From Planctomycetota bacterium (GTDB lineage: Bacteria > Planctomycetota > UBA8742 > UBA2392): 64,000 nucleotides of DNA. Under the pieces are notes generated by a model. The model was given only the letters and a program-made list of their open reading frames with translations, was not told the DNA's origin and ran no database searches. The stretch covers positions 558,001 through 622,000 of the forward strand of contig JACKID010000001.1 of assembly GCA_020638675.1 (NCBI GenBank), given 5' to 3'. Positions 48,228 to 57,510 of this stretch are shown here, piece by piece; the stretch's first letter is position 1, and the number at the start of each line of letters is the position of its first letter. A program made the position numbers and the translations under genes.

Positions 48228-50123
48228 ATGAGGCTGGCCGACAGGCTCAATTCCTTTCCTGTGATCGCCGTCGCTGCACTTGTTGTGGCGCTGCTGATCG
48301 GCTTTTTGATCGGTATCGGCACGACCTCCAGTGTCGCGCCGACCATTCCGCAGTCTGAGCTGGATCAGTCATCGCCAGATTCAAACAAGTCGGGCGGGCC
48401 ACTTTCGGCGCTTCCCAGCGGCAAGTCGGGCAAGACCAACCGCGGCAGCAGCACTAACGGAGGCAACCGTCGCAATCCGGCGGGCAACACCGGAAACGTC
48501 GACCCCGACCGGGACCCCAAGGGCACGGGCGGGACGACGACTACCAACCCTCCCATCAAGGCCGGCGGTGAAGTCCGCAAGCTGCCCGAGGGGCGCGTGG
48601 ACGAGGTCCTTACGGCCGAGATGCTGGTGAAGAACGGCTGCGCGATCGACGTGGACGTTTCGGACATCAACAACAACCCGGTACCGTTCGCGCTGCTGGC
48701 GTTGGATGTGAACTCGGGTCCGTTGGGATGGCAGACCGTACCCAAGCAGCCGCAGGCGCAGCCGGAGACCCGCGGGCTGTTCCGCTTCAGCGAGCTCTAC
48801 CCCGGCGAGTATCGAGTCCGCTCGCTCCAGACCAACTACAAGCCGGTTGAGAGCTCCGTGCGGCTGATCGGCGAGGAGTCGTCCGAATCCGTCAGCATCG
48901 TGCTGGAGCCACTGGACTACAGCCAGGTGGAGATCTTCGTCCACTTCGAAGACGGAAGCTCGCCGGACGAAGTCGACATGAGAATCCTGCGGAACGGACA
49001 AGACGTCACGCCGAACGAAGGCCGTTTCGGGACGTATGAAGACACCGGCTCGGCCGTGCCCGGCGGCGTGATTCCACCCACACGCTATCGCCAGAGGACT
49101 GCGGGCGGGGGCATGGTCAAGATGACCTTGCCCGTAGGCCAGGCTACGCAGATCGACTTCAGCGCGTGGCGTGACAACCAGCAATACACCGGCAGCACCT
49201 CGGTCACTCCGACGGCCGGGTTGAGCCAGCAGACGGTTACGCTGATGCCCGGGGCGACTGATCCCAACGGGCTGCCGCAGGGCCCGGTTGAGTTGGGCAA
49301 ACTGGCGCTCACGCTCACACTGAAGGGCAAGGTTGCCGAGTTCACGCGCGTGAACCTTTACAAGGATGTGAACGACTTTCAGTACCGTGCGCCGAACACA
49401 ACGGAAGTGAACAAGTATGTCTGGCAGAACATCCTGACGGGGACGTGGTTCCTGGTCGCCGAGTCGACGGAGTATCACGCGCCGTTTGTGCAGCAGGTCG
49501 AAGTCGAAAGGGAGACTGTACTCGATGTCGACATCCAGACTGGCCATCTGCGGGTGAACGCCACGCGTGTCGCGGGCACTCCTGATCCCGAGGGCGGAGA
49601 AGCGCGCTACCGCGTGCGCCTTCGCCCGATGGGCAGCGGCACAATCGAGCGCGCCTACAACGGCAACCTGACCGGCAAGCAGGCGGATTTTATCGATTTC
49701 TACGTGCCGGAGGGCGACTACGACGTGCGCGTCGAGAGCCCGGAGAATTATGCCAAGCTTGCAGTGACACCCGACAAGCAGTCGTTCACCATGAAGCAGG
49801 GAGGCGACGAAGCTGTGGGCTTCACCATCAGCGCGGCGACTACGCTGAAGTTCAAGGTTGTGAACAGCGGCGGTTCACCGATTCCGAATGCCGAGTACCT
49901 GATCACGTTCCACGCTGCCGGAAGCGTACCCGAGAGCGAAATGGGCGGCGTCGAAAAGGGCGGCTACGACGGCGTGTGCGAGACAGCGATAGCCCCATCC
50001 GGCCCCGTCTACCTGATGATCTGGACCGACAGCACCGACTGGAACAACCCCGACAAGGTGTTCGAGCTGGACCTCCCCGCCTACGGCACCAAGGATCTCG
50101 GCGCCGTAGTCGTTGCGAACTAG
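48228..50123 (+). CDS. Membrane-anchored protein with carboxypeptidase-regulatory-like beta-sandwich domains
   Basis: A 631-residue protein with one N-terminal membrane helix (about 12-33), then a Gly/Ser/Asn/Pro disordered linker to about residue 110, and a beta-rich exterior. Segments such as PVPFALLALDV with TRGLFRFSELYPGEYRVR near 145-200 have the pattern of CarboxypepD_reg-like domains, in which a ligand-binding sandwich follows a GxYxV turn. Two or three more sandwiches follow. The layout (anchor, linker, beta-sandwiches) is like that of the protein at 12405, though the domains differ. The role is unknown, probably in the envelope. The stop overlaps the convergent stop of the next gene as CTAG. 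Confidence 0.8.
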   Translation: MRLADRLNSFPVIAVAALVVALLIGFLIGIGTTSSVAPTIPQSELDQSSPDSNKSGGPLSALPSGKSGKTNRGSSTNGGNRRNPAGNTGNVDPDRDPKGTGGTTTTNPPIKAGGEVRKLPEGRVDEVLTAEMLVKNGCAIDVDVSDINNNPVPFALLALDVNSGPLGWQTVPKQPQAQPETRGLFRFSELYPGEYRVRSLQTNYKPVESSVRLIGEESSESVSIVLEPLDYSQVEIFVHFEDGSSPDEVDMRILRNGQDVTPNEGRFGTYEDTGSAVPGGVIPPTRYRQRTAGGGMVKMTLPVGQATQIDFSAWRDNQQYTGSTSVTPTAGLSQQTVTLMPGATDPNGLPQGPVELGKLALTLTLKGKVAEFTRVNLYKDVNDFQYRAPNTTEVNKYVWQNILTGTWFLVAESTEYHAPFVQQVEVERETVLDVDIQTGHLRVNATRVAGTPDPEGGEARYRVRLRPMGSGTIERAYNGNLTGKQADFIDFYVPEGDYDVRVESPENYAKLAVTPDKQSFTMKQGGDEAVGFTISAATTLKFKVVNSGGSPIPNAEYLITFHAAGSVPESEMGGVEKGGYDGVCETAIAPSGPVYLMIWTDSTDWNNPDKVFELDLPAYGTKDLGAVVVAN

Positions 50124-50566
50124 TGGATTGCCGATCTGACAAACGCGATCAGAAACAGCACGCCAAACCCGATCACCGGAATTCCGAACACCAGGCTGAG
50201 TATGAGCAGGGCCCCCGGGTCTTGCCCCTGGCGCTTCGCCTCGCGATAGCCAACCAACCACACAATCGGCGAGACCGCGCCGCAGGCGAAGAATGCAATC
50301 AGCCCGTAGACCAGGTAGCGCGACGCGATGTCACGGCCCGCAAGCGAGCTGAGTCCCTGCATCTGCGGTTGGGGTGCGACCGGCGGTTGAGGCGGGTAAT
50401 ACAGTGGCGGAGGCGGCTCCGGCGGCCGAACGTGCGGGCGCATGTCGAAGCGCGGCGCAAACAGCGTTCGGCAATAGTTGCAGCGAAACATGCCCGGCGA
50501 TCGGGGCTGCTGGACGGCGTCGTTCGAGCCGCAGTTCGGGCACTGGATTTCCGCCGCCTCTGCCAT
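50120..50566 (-). CDS. Zinc-ribbon membrane protein
   Basis: The ATG at 50566 has GGGAGC upstream and gives 148 residues. The start has a zinc ribbon (CPNCGSND then CNYCRTLF), followed by a Pro-rich linker with repeated Pro-Pro-Gln units and two membrane helices (YLVYGLIAFFACGAVSPIVW and LILSLVFGIPVIGFGVLFL). Many Gram-negative genomes have such proteins with no known function. It precedes folD on the opposite side of the convergent pair and reads away from it. Confidence 0.78.
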   Translation of the reverse strand: MAEAAEIQCPNCGSNDAVQQPRSPGMFRCNYCRTLFAPRFDMRPHVRPPEPPPPLYYPPQPPVAPQPQMQGLSSLAGRDIASRYLVYGLIAFFACGAVSPIVWLVGYREAKRQGQDPGALLILSLVFGIPVIGFGVLFLIAFVRSAIH

Positions 50567-50648
50567 GCCGCTCCCGCTCAGGACCGCCCGATTGTCCAAG
50601 CGAGGCGGTTGTTGGGCCAGTGCAGAATCGGCGCATATTTGGAGCGGC

Positions 50649-51503
50649 CTAGCCGATCTGGCGCTTCAACGTCTCCAGCGTGTTCTTGAACAGGATCTGG
50701 GTGGTGACGCTGCCGACGCCGCCGGGCACCGGGCTTAGCCAGCCTGCCACTTCATTCACGCTGTCGAAATCGCAGTCGCCCTTGTACTTGCCGTCCTCGG
50801 TCGCGATGGTTGCTACGTCCACGACCACGGCGCCCGGCTTGATGAAGTCGGCGTTGATCATGCCGGGCTTGGCGCCCATGGCCGTTACCAGGATGTCGGC
50901 TTCGCGCGCGATTGCGGCCATGTTCTCTGTGCGCGAGTGGCACACCGTCACCGTGCAGTGCTTGTCCAGCAGCAGCAGCGCGCACGGCTTGCCGACGATT
51001 ACGCTGCGCCCGAGCACCACCGCGCGCTTGCCCTTGAACTCGATGCCGCTCTCGGCTGCGAGCTCAACCGCGGCGCGCGACGTGCACGGGATGTTGCGGT
51101 ACTGGTTCATCACGATCAGACCGAGGTTGTCCGGGTCGACGCCCTCGACGTTCTTCTCGGGCGTCATCACCTTGGCCAGTTCGTTGCCGTCGATGTGCTT
51201 GGGCACCGGCAGCTGCAGGATCATGCCGGTGACGCCCTTGTCGGCGCAAATCTCGCGGACCTTGTCGGCCGCTTGCTCAAACGTGCTGTCGGCCGGGATG
51301 CGCTCGGCCGTGTACTTCACGCCCAGCTTCTCGGCCTGCTTCTTCTGGTTGTTGACGTACCAGTCGGAGGATTCGTCGCTGCCGATGCTGAGGCTGACGA
51401 GGTGCGCCTCATGGCCCTTTTCCTTCAGCGCCGCGAACTCGGCCGTGAGTTCTTCGCGCAACTTGTTCGCCAAAGCTTTGCCATCAAGCAGTTTCGCAGC
51501 CAT
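50649..51503 (-). CDS. folD: Methylenetetrahydrofolate dehydrogenase/cyclohydrolase
   Basis: The ATG at 51503 is preceded by GGAGG five bases away and gives 284 residues. Conserved elements are the YVNNQKKQAEKLG helix with the catalytic Lys, ILQLPVPKHI, GRSVIVGKP of the NADP site, and PVPGGVGSVTT near the end (usually GVGPMT). It interconverts methylene-, methenyl- and formyl-tetrahydrofolate in the cytoplasm. The zinc-ribbon gene follows on the same strand after about 80 bases. Confidence 0.96.
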   Translation of the reverse strand: MAAKLLDGKALANKLREELTAEFAALKEKGHEAHLVSLSIGSDESSDWYVNNQKKQAEKLGVKYTAERIPADSTFEQAADKVREICADKGVTGMILQLPVPKHIDGNELAKVMTPEKNVEGVDPDNLGLIVMNQYRNIPCTSRAAVELAAESGIEFKGKRAVVLGRSVIVGKPCALLLLDKHCTVTVCHSRTENMAAIAREADILVTAMGAKPGMINADFIKPGAVVVDVATIATEDGKYKGDCDFDSVNEVAGWLSPVPGGVGSVTTQILFKNTLETLKRQIG

Positions 51504-51569
51504 GTCCGCCTCCGTTGCTGGGGGCGCGAATCCTAGCAAGTGGTCCGTGGCTGTGCACCCGTCAGCCTG

Positions 51570-52982
51570 CTACTTGGTCAGTAGCGCCTTGAATTCGGGG
51601 TCGTCTTTGAGCGCGGCGAAGTCGGCGTCTTCGGCCAGCCCGGACAATTCGGCGCCCAATGACTTAGCTGTGTTCAGACATGCGAGCGCAAACTTCTTCC
51701 ACCCATCCGCAGCTTCCAGGATGCACACGCGTGTGTCTTCGACAAGTCCCTCGGTCGTGGCGGTCTCTCCAATACGCTGTGCGTCACCCCTGGCGGTCTC
51801 GTAGAGCCCAAGCTTGCAGAGACAACGCAGGCGCAGCTTCAGTGCAGACATGTCGCCGGACGACAAGGCGATCAGGCGATTGAGCGCAGCCACTGCTCCC
51901 TGCGAGTCACTGTCTGCGAAAAGTATGTCGGCCAAGAGTCGCCAGTAGTCGGCTTGCCGGGGCGCCATGCGGCAAAGGGACCGTGCGTTCTCCGCGGCAA
52001 GCTTGTACTTCTTTCGAGTGAATTGAACTCTCGCCAGTCCGAACCATGCGGCTTCGCAGTAGGTGTCCTCCATGCGAGCGCTTGAAAACTCTTGCTCTGC
52101 GACGTCCAGCTTTCCGCCTGCCAGCGCGACTTCGCCAAGCCCGGCGTGGCCCGCCGCCGCAAATCCCTCGATCTTCGTCGCGGCCTGGAAGTCGGTTGTC
52201 GCCATCTCCTCGCGCTTCCACGCAAGCCATGTGTAGCCGCGCCCGATGCGGGCCTGGGCATACTCCGGCTTGAGCCGCAGCGCCTGGCTATAGTCGCGGA
52301 CCGACTGCTCCAAGTCTCCCATCAGGCGCGCGGTCCAGGCGCGGTTCACGTAGCCGCGTGCGTTCTTGGGGTCGAGCTCAAGGGCGCGATCGAAGTCGCG
52401 AAAGGCGACGTCGAATAACTGCTTGTCCACGTAGATCAACCCGCGGTTCTCATAGAAGGCGGGTTCGTCAGGCAATAGCTTGATGCACTGGTCGAAGTCG
52501 AGCAGCGCTCGGTCGGTGTTGCCCGCGTCCTGCCACGCGACGCCGCGGTTCTGGTACATCTGGGCGCGACCGCCCGTGTCTACGCGCCGGTCATCGGCCG
52601 CGTAGGCGATGGCGGCCGTGTAATCGTCGATCGCAAGTTGGAACTCGTCGCGCAGCCAGTGCAGGTACCCGCGCGTGTTCCAAGCGAGGCTGAAGGTCGT
52701 GTCCAGCTTCATTGCTTCGGCAAGGTCGGCGTCCGCCTTCTCCGACTCCCCAAGCGCGACATAGGCCGCGGCTCGGTACGCATAGACTTCGTCGTTCTCG
52801 GGCTGAGCTTTGAGCGCCGCTGTGAAGTGCTCGACGGCCTTTCCCATCTCGCCTCTGGCAAAGGCCTCTTCACCGTCAAGGATGTCGCTCTGGCCCGCCT
52901 TGGGAGCGGGCTTACGAACCGGGTCATCCTGCGAACAAAGAAGGGGCGCGCAAATCAGCGCGAGCATCAGCATGAGCCGCAT
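51570..52982 (-). CDS. Exported TPR protein
   Basis: The ATG at 52982 has GGAGG six bases upstream and gives 470 residues. The signal peptide is MRLMLMLALICAPLLC; the Cys at its end could be lipidated, although the lipobox is imperfect. The mature protein is a chain of about nine canonical TPR units, for example GEMGKAVEHFTAALKAQPEN, NTDRALLDFDQCIKLLPDEP, DVAFRDFDRALELDPKN and DLEQSVRDYSQALRLKPEY. It should sit in the periplasm as a protein-binding scaffold. It precedes folD on the same strand. Confidence 0.85.
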   Translation of the reverse strand: MRLMLMLALICAPLLCSQDDPVRKPAPKAGQSDILDGEEAFARGEMGKAVEHFTAALKAQPENDEVYAYRAAAYVALGESEKADADLAEAMKLDTTFSLAWNTRGYLHWLRDEFQLAIDDYTAAIAYAADDRRVDTGGRAQMYQNRGVAWQDAGNTDRALLDFDQCIKLLPDEPAFYENRGLIYVDKQLFDVAFRDFDRALELDPKNARGYVNRAWTARLMGDLEQSVRDYSQALRLKPEYAQARIGRGYTWLAWKREEMATTDFQAATKIEGFAAAGHAGLGEVALAGGKLDVAEQEFSSARMEDTYCEAAWFGLARVQFTRKKYKLAAENARSLCRMAPRQADYWRLLADILFADSDSQGAVAALNRLIALSSGDMSALKLRLRCLCKLGLYETARGDAQRIGETATTEGLVEDTRVCILEAADGWKKFALACLNTAKSLGAELSGLAEDADFAALKDDPEFKALLTK

Positions 52983-53087
52983 GGGAATCCTCCACGCGGA
53001 GTTTAGCAGCGGCAAGTGGCATGCGCATCTTGCGCATGCGTCCCGCCCGCTTCCAGCTGGCGGGCGGCGCCTGGAAGGCGCCGCGAC

Positions 53088-54899
53088 TCATCGACTGGAA
53101 GCCGATGCCACATCCGTGCCGCTCTGGACGGCCCACAAGTCGGCGTACGTGCCGCCTTTTTCCACCAGCGCGTCGTGGCTGCCTTCCTCTTCGACGCGTC
53201 CGTCTTTCAGCACTACGATGCGGTCGGCACGGCGGATGGTGCTTAAGCGGTGGGCGATCACCAGCGCGGTGCGCCCGGCCGTCAACTCTTCGAGGTTCTG
53301 CTGGATCATGCGCTCGGTTTCGGTGTCGACGCTGCTGGTGGCTTCGTCGAGGACAAGGATCGGAGCGTTCTTGAGCAGCGCGCGCGCGATGCTGAGCCGT
53401 TGGCGCTGGCCGCCGGACAGCTTGATACCGCGCTCTCCGACGATGGTCTCGTAGCCGCCGGGCAGGCTGGTCACGAAGTCGTGGAACTGGGCGTGGCGCG
53501 AGGCTTCTTCTACCTGCTCGTTCGTGACGTCCACGCCCGGGTAGGCAATGTTCTCGCGGATCGTTCCGTGGAACAGGAACACGTCCTGGCTCACCAGCGC
53601 GATCTGGCGGCGCAGGTCGTGCTGCGCGAGCTTGCGGATGTCCACGCCATCGATACGGATCGCGCCTTCATTGACGTCATACAGGCGCAGCAGCAACTTG
53701 ATCAGCGTGCTCTTGCCCGCGCCGGTGGTGCCGGCAATACCGATCATCTCGCCGGGCTTTACGCTCAGGCTTAGCCCGTTCAGCACCGGCTCGCGGTCGC
53801 GGTATTTGAACTGGACGTTGTCGAACTCGACTTCGCCATTCGCGCGCTCCATTGGCTGCGCCTGCACTGGGTCCTGCACGCGGCTGGGTGTGTCCAGCAA
53901 CCCGAAAATGCGCATGGCACTGGCCCGCGCCCGTTGGTACTCGTCGAATGTGCTGCCCAGGCGCGTCAGTGGCCACAGCAGGCGCTGGATCATCATGCAG
54001 AACAGCACGAGCTCACCGGCTGACATCTGCCCGCGCGTGACCCACCAGCCGCCAAGCACGATCACGGCCGCGAAGCCGAGCGCAATGGCCATGCGGATTA
54101 CCGGCACAATAACGGCCGAGAGCTTGATCGCGTTGCGGTTGGCAGTGCGGTACGAATCGCTGGCTGCGCGAACGCGGTCCGCCTCGTACTTTTCGGCCGT
54201 GAAGGACTTGATGACAAGAATGCCCGCGATGTTGTTCTCAAGGCGCGCGGCAACTTCACCGACGCTTTCGCGCACGCCCTTGTAGCGCGGCTCCAGCATC
54301 TTGCTGAATTTCAGGCTGCCGAAGACGACGATGGGAATCGTTACCAGGCCCACGATTGCCAGTGTCGGTTCGATGCTCAGCATCACCGTGCCTGCGAACA
54401 GGATCAGTACCACCAGCTGCACAATCTCGTTGAATGCGTTGTTGAAGAAGCGCTCAAGCTGGTTGACGTCGTCGTTCAGCATGGCGAGCGTCTTGCCGAG
54501 GCGATGCTCTTCAAAGAATCGAATCTCCCGGTCCTGCATGCGCGAGTACGCGTCCAGCCGCAGGCTGTGCTGCATGTCCTGGCTGACGGTCATGAATCCG
54601 TAGCCGTAGCCCCACTGGGACAGGCTTTCCAGCGCGAAGATCACCACGGTCAGCACCGCAATGAACACAATCTGGCCCATTGTCGTCGTCAGCCCGAGGC
54701 CCGCCCTCATCCAGATTGGTGCGTGGCCGGTGACGCTGTCGATCAGCCACGCGACAAGGATCGGTGGGGCAAGGTCCAGCACCTTGTTGCAGACAGAGGA
54801 GCCAACGCTGAACCCCAGCCGCCCGCGCATCGGGCGCAGGTAAGCAAACAGCCGCCGCATGGGGCGTTCGATGTCCTTGATCGTGAGATCGTCAGCCAT
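53088..54899 (-). CDS. ABC exporter, fused permease and ATPase (MsbA/LmrA-like)
   Basis: The 603 residues hold a six-helix ABC type I exporter membrane domain (about 20-320) and an ATP-binding domain (about 345-590). The ATPase motifs are Walker A GTTGAGKST, the Q-loop in LVSQDVFLF, the signature LSGGQRQRLSIARA, Walker B ILVLDEATSSVD and the H-loop IAHRLST. It works as a homodimer that exports lipids or drugs, and MsbA-type lipid A flipping is one option. No lipid A genes are next to it. A dispersed-type repeat lies between its start and mutM. Confidence 0.94.
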   Translation of the reverse strand: MADDLTIKDIERPMRRLFAYLRPMRGRLGFSVGSSVCNKVLDLAPPILVAWLIDSVTGHAPIWMRAGLGLTTTMGQIVFIAVLTVVIFALESLSQWGYGYGFMTVSQDMQHSLRLDAYSRMQDREIRFFEEHRLGKTLAMLNDDVNQLERFFNNAFNEIVQLVVLILFAGTVMLSIEPTLAIVGLVTIPIVVFGSLKFSKMLEPRYKGVRESVGEVAARLENNIAGILVIKSFTAEKYEADRVRAASDSYRTANRNAIKLSAVIVPVIRMAIALGFAAVIVLGGWWVTRGQMSAGELVLFCMMIQRLLWPLTRLGSTFDEYQRARASAMRIFGLLDTPSRVQDPVQAQPMERANGEVEFDNVQFKYRDREPVLNGLSLSVKPGEMIGIAGTTGAGKSTLIKLLLRLYDVNEGAIRIDGVDIRKLAQHDLRRQIALVSQDVFLFHGTIRENIAYPGVDVTNEQVEEASRHAQFHDFVTSLPGGYETIVGERGIKLSGGQRQRLSIARALLKNAPILVLDEATSSVDTETERMIQQNLEELTAGRTALVIAHRLSTIRRADRIVVLKDGRVEEEGSHDALVEKGGTYADLWAVQSGTDVASASSR

Positions 54900-54913
54900 T
54901 TTGTCTGTTTACC

Positions 54914-55002
54914 AACAGAGGCACAGATGAACACAGATGGACACGGATAAGCCTGCCAAGTGGCCTGTGCCGTCCGTGTTCATGCGCGTGAATCTGTGGT
55001 TT
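54914..55002. repeat. Dispersed-type imperfect inverted repeat built on ACACAGATG units
   Basis: The left arm (54922-54947) reads CACAGATGAACACAGATGG followed by ACACGGA. The right arm (54973-54998) is TCCGTGTTCATGCGCG followed by TGAATCTGTG. The outer seven bases of each arm and the inner seven pair exactly, the middle poorly. The left arm also has a direct repeat of about 10-11 bases. Wording like this recurs as short intergenic repeats in many environmental genomes. It fills the gap between the ABC exporter and mutM. Confidence 0.65.
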
Positions 55003-55011
55003 AAGTCGGGC

Positions 55012-55887
55012 ATGCCCGAGTTGCCCGAAGTGGAGGTCACGCGCCGCAAGATTGCGCCCCGGCTGGTGGGGCGGGTCATTGCGGGTGTGCACACCGCGCC
55101 CGACAGCTACTTCTTCCTTACGAAGCCGCCCGAGCTGAAGCGGCGGCTGGTCGGGCGCGCAGTCGCGGGGCTTGAGCGGCACGGCAAATATCTCGTGGCG
55201 GCGCTGGATGACGCCTCGCGCCTGTTGCTGCACCTAGGGATGACCGGGCAGCTCTTTGTGCAGGGCAGCAGCAGCTTGCGCCTGCTCAGCAGCACGTCGC
55301 GCGCGACGCTGAAGCCGGAAGACCAGACGGCGTTCACGCCCGATGGGCATACTCACCTGCGACTTGCTTTCGAAGATGGCGGGCCGGAGGTCTGGTTTCG
55401 CGATGTGCGTAAGTTCGGCAAGGTCCTCTGGATCGCGCGCGGTGCCGACGACGAGCGCCTTTCCAGACTCGGCCCGGATGCACTCACGGCCACGGGCGAC
55501 CTGCTCTGGGCCGCCAGCCGCGGCAAGACTGTCGCCGCCAAGAACCTGCTGCTGAACCAGTCGGTGATCGCCGGCGTCGGCAACATCTACGCCGACGAGG
55601 CCCTGTTCCTCAGCGGCGTGCGACCAACGCGCAAGGCCGGCAAGCTAACGCGGAAAGAGTGTGACGCGCTTGCCGCCAACATCCGCAAAGTCATGCAGCG
55701 CAGCATTGAGACGGGCGGCAGCAGCATCAGCGACTACATCAGCCCGGACGGCGCAGACGGCAGCTATCAGGATGAGCGTCAGGTGTATGCCCGCAAGGGG
55801 CAGGCGTGCAGGGTCTGCGGCACACCGATCCGCAAGATCACTCTGGGCCAGCGCGGCACGCACTTTTGCGGGGTGTGTCAGAAGTAG
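55012..55887 (+). CDS. mutM: Formamidopyrimidine-DNA glycosylase
   Basis: The ATG at 55012 restores the required N-terminus PELPEVE after Met removal, where Pro is the nucleophile and the next Glu a catalytic acid. The longer frame upstream is in the repeat. The protein has 291 residues with the catalytic Lys in RHGKYLV, the helix-two-turn-helix GVGNIYADEALF and a C-terminal zinc finger (CRVCG, then CGVC). It removes 8-oxoguanine and FaPy lesions and nicks the strand. An insert of about 20 residues (SSSLRLLSSTSRATLKPEDQ) follows the MTGQL motif, longer than usual. Confidence 0.96.
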   Translation: MPELPEVEVTRRKIAPRLVGRVIAGVHTAPDSYFFLTKPPELKRRLVGRAVAGLERHGKYLVAALDDASRLLLHLGMTGQLFVQGSSSLRLLSSTSRATLKPEDQTAFTPDGHTHLRLAFEDGGPEVWFRDVRKFGKVLWIARGADDERLSRLGPDALTATGDLLWAASRGKTVAAKNLLLNQSVIAGVGNIYADEALFLSGVRPTRKAGKLTRKECDALAANIRKVMQRSIETGGSSISDYISPDGADGSYQDERQVYARKGQACRVCGTPIRKITLGQRGTHFCGVCQK

Positions 55888-55953
55888 CGCTGCGGGCCAG
55901 TGGCCAGCACCGTGCCCCTTTCGTAAGCTTCCGCAGTCCACTAGCCGGTGCCA

Positions 55954-57435
55954 ATGCTGTCACTTGCCGAAATGCGCCGCAGTATCCGTTTGCTCGAGCC
56001 GATGGTCGTCGGTCGTCGGGTCCAGCGCCTCGTGCAGCCGGACGACGACACGCTGGTGCTTGAGTTGTACGGCTGGGACGACGAGGCAGAGACCGGCAAC
56101 AAGATCTGGCTGGCACTGAGTGCGCACACGAAGCTGGGGCGCATCGGTGTGTTGCGTGACTCGCCGACTGCGCCGCCATGGCCGCCGGAGTTCGCTGCAT
56201 TCCTGAAGGCGCGCGTCTCGAGGGCGAAGCTCGCGGGTGTGCGCCTGGTGAACGATGATCGCATCGCCTCGCTGATGATCGAGGGCAAGGAAGGCAACCT
56301 TGAGCTGGTGTTGAGCCTGATGGGCCCGCGGAGCAACCTCTATGCGCTTGATGCCGATGGCAAAGTTCGTGCGGCGCTCAAGGACTCCGGCACCAGCGTC
56401 GGTGAGACCTGGCAGAACCCCGCCAAGCCGGACAAAGCCGGGGAAGGCGTAGACCGCTGGGCTTCCGTCGACGACGCCGACTATCTCGGCGCCGTGGCCG
56501 CCCACTATGAAGGGGAAGCGGGCAAGCTACAGGCCGTCGAGTTGCGCAAGCGCCTCGAGACGGCGTTGAACAAGGAGCTGTCGTTTGCCACTCGCCGCTC
56601 GGACAAGATTGCTGTGGAGTTGCAGGACGCAAAAGATGCGCGCGACAAGAAGCGGTATGGCGAGCTCCTGAAGCAGGTGATGACGAACGTACGCGAGGGC
56701 GACACGCACGTAACCGCGAAGGATTATGAGACCGGCGAAGAGGTCAAAATCCCGCTCGATCCGAAGCTTTCGCCCGGTGAGAACCTCGACCGCTATTTCA
56801 AGAAGTACCACAAGGGCTTGATCGGGACGAACATGCTCGGGCAGCACCTCGAGATCACCAAGTCGCATGTCGCAGATATCTTGAAACTGCAAGCCGAGTT
56901 GCAGGCGACGCACGATTATGAAGGCCTGTGCGACTTTGCCGCACGGCCTTTGGTGAAAGAGCTCTGCGACAAGCATTGCCCTCCGGACGAGCCGAAAAGG
57001 CCGCCAAAAAAAAAATCTGAACGAAAAGACATCCCCGGAAGAATGATGCCGCGCCGCTACCGCACGGCGGACGGGCTCGAAGTCTGGGTCGGCAAGAGCG
57101 ACGCGGGCAACGACTACCTGACCACCAAGCTGGCGGCCGGCAACGACTGGTTCTTCCATATAGAGGGCTACCCCGGCAGCCACACCGTGCTGCGCACCGG
57201 CGGGCGCAAGGACCCACCGCAGGAGAGCGTGCTGGAGGCGGCCGAGCTGTGCACCCACTTCAGCAAGCTGAAAGACGCCAGCCGCGTGGACGTGCACGTC
57301 GCGCCCATCAAGCACGTGCACAAACCCAAAGGCGCCAAGCCCGGGCTGGTGCACGTCAGTAAGGGCAAGACCATCGGGCTAAGGCGCGATCCCAAGCGGC
57401 TCGAGCGAATCTTAGAGGCCCGCATCAAGGAATAG
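55954..57435 (+). CDS. rqcH: Rqc2/NEMF homologue RqcH (NFACT protein)
   Basis: The ATG at 55954 gives 493 residues; a GTG six bases earlier is also possible. The order is NFACT-N (1 to about 150, with a Fpg-like fold and NDDRIASLMI, which holds the Asp-Arg pair used for tRNA handling), a helical and coiled-coil middle (about 185-340), and the C-terminal NFACT-R domain (about 365-475: GLEVWVGKSDAGNDYLTTK, WFFHIEGYPGSHTVL). RqcH binds split 50S subunits carrying stalled chains and adds alanine tails. At 493 residues it is shorter than the Bacillus protein (about 570), mainly in the middle. It follows mutM by 66 bases. Confidence 0.9.
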   Translation: MLSLAEMRRSIRLLEPMVVGRRVQRLVQPDDDTLVLELYGWDDEAETGNKIWLALSAHTKLGRIGVLRDSPTAPPWPPEFAAFLKARVSRAKLAGVRLVNDDRIASLMIEGKEGNLELVLSLMGPRSNLYALDADGKVRAALKDSGTSVGETWQNPAKPDKAGEGVDRWASVDDADYLGAVAAHYEGEAGKLQAVELRKRLETALNKELSFATRRSDKIAVELQDAKDARDKKRYGELLKQVMTNVREGDTHVTAKDYETGEEVKIPLDPKLSPGENLDRYFKKYHKGLIGTNMLGQHLEITKSHVADILKLQAELQATHDYEGLCDFAARPLVKELCDKHCPPDEPKRPPKKKSERKDIPGRMMPRRYRTADGLEVWVGKSDAGNDYLTTKLAAGNDWFFHIEGYPGSHTVLRTGGRKDPPQESVLEAAELCTHFSKLKDASRVDVHVAPIKHVHKPKGAKPGLVHVSKGKTIGLRRDPKRLERILEARIKE

Positions 57436-57510
57436 GCGGGAATTCGTTCGGCGCGAGTTTCGCCATTTCCTAGCATGTGGATATCCCGGACCGTCCCCTT
57501 GAGGCAGGCC

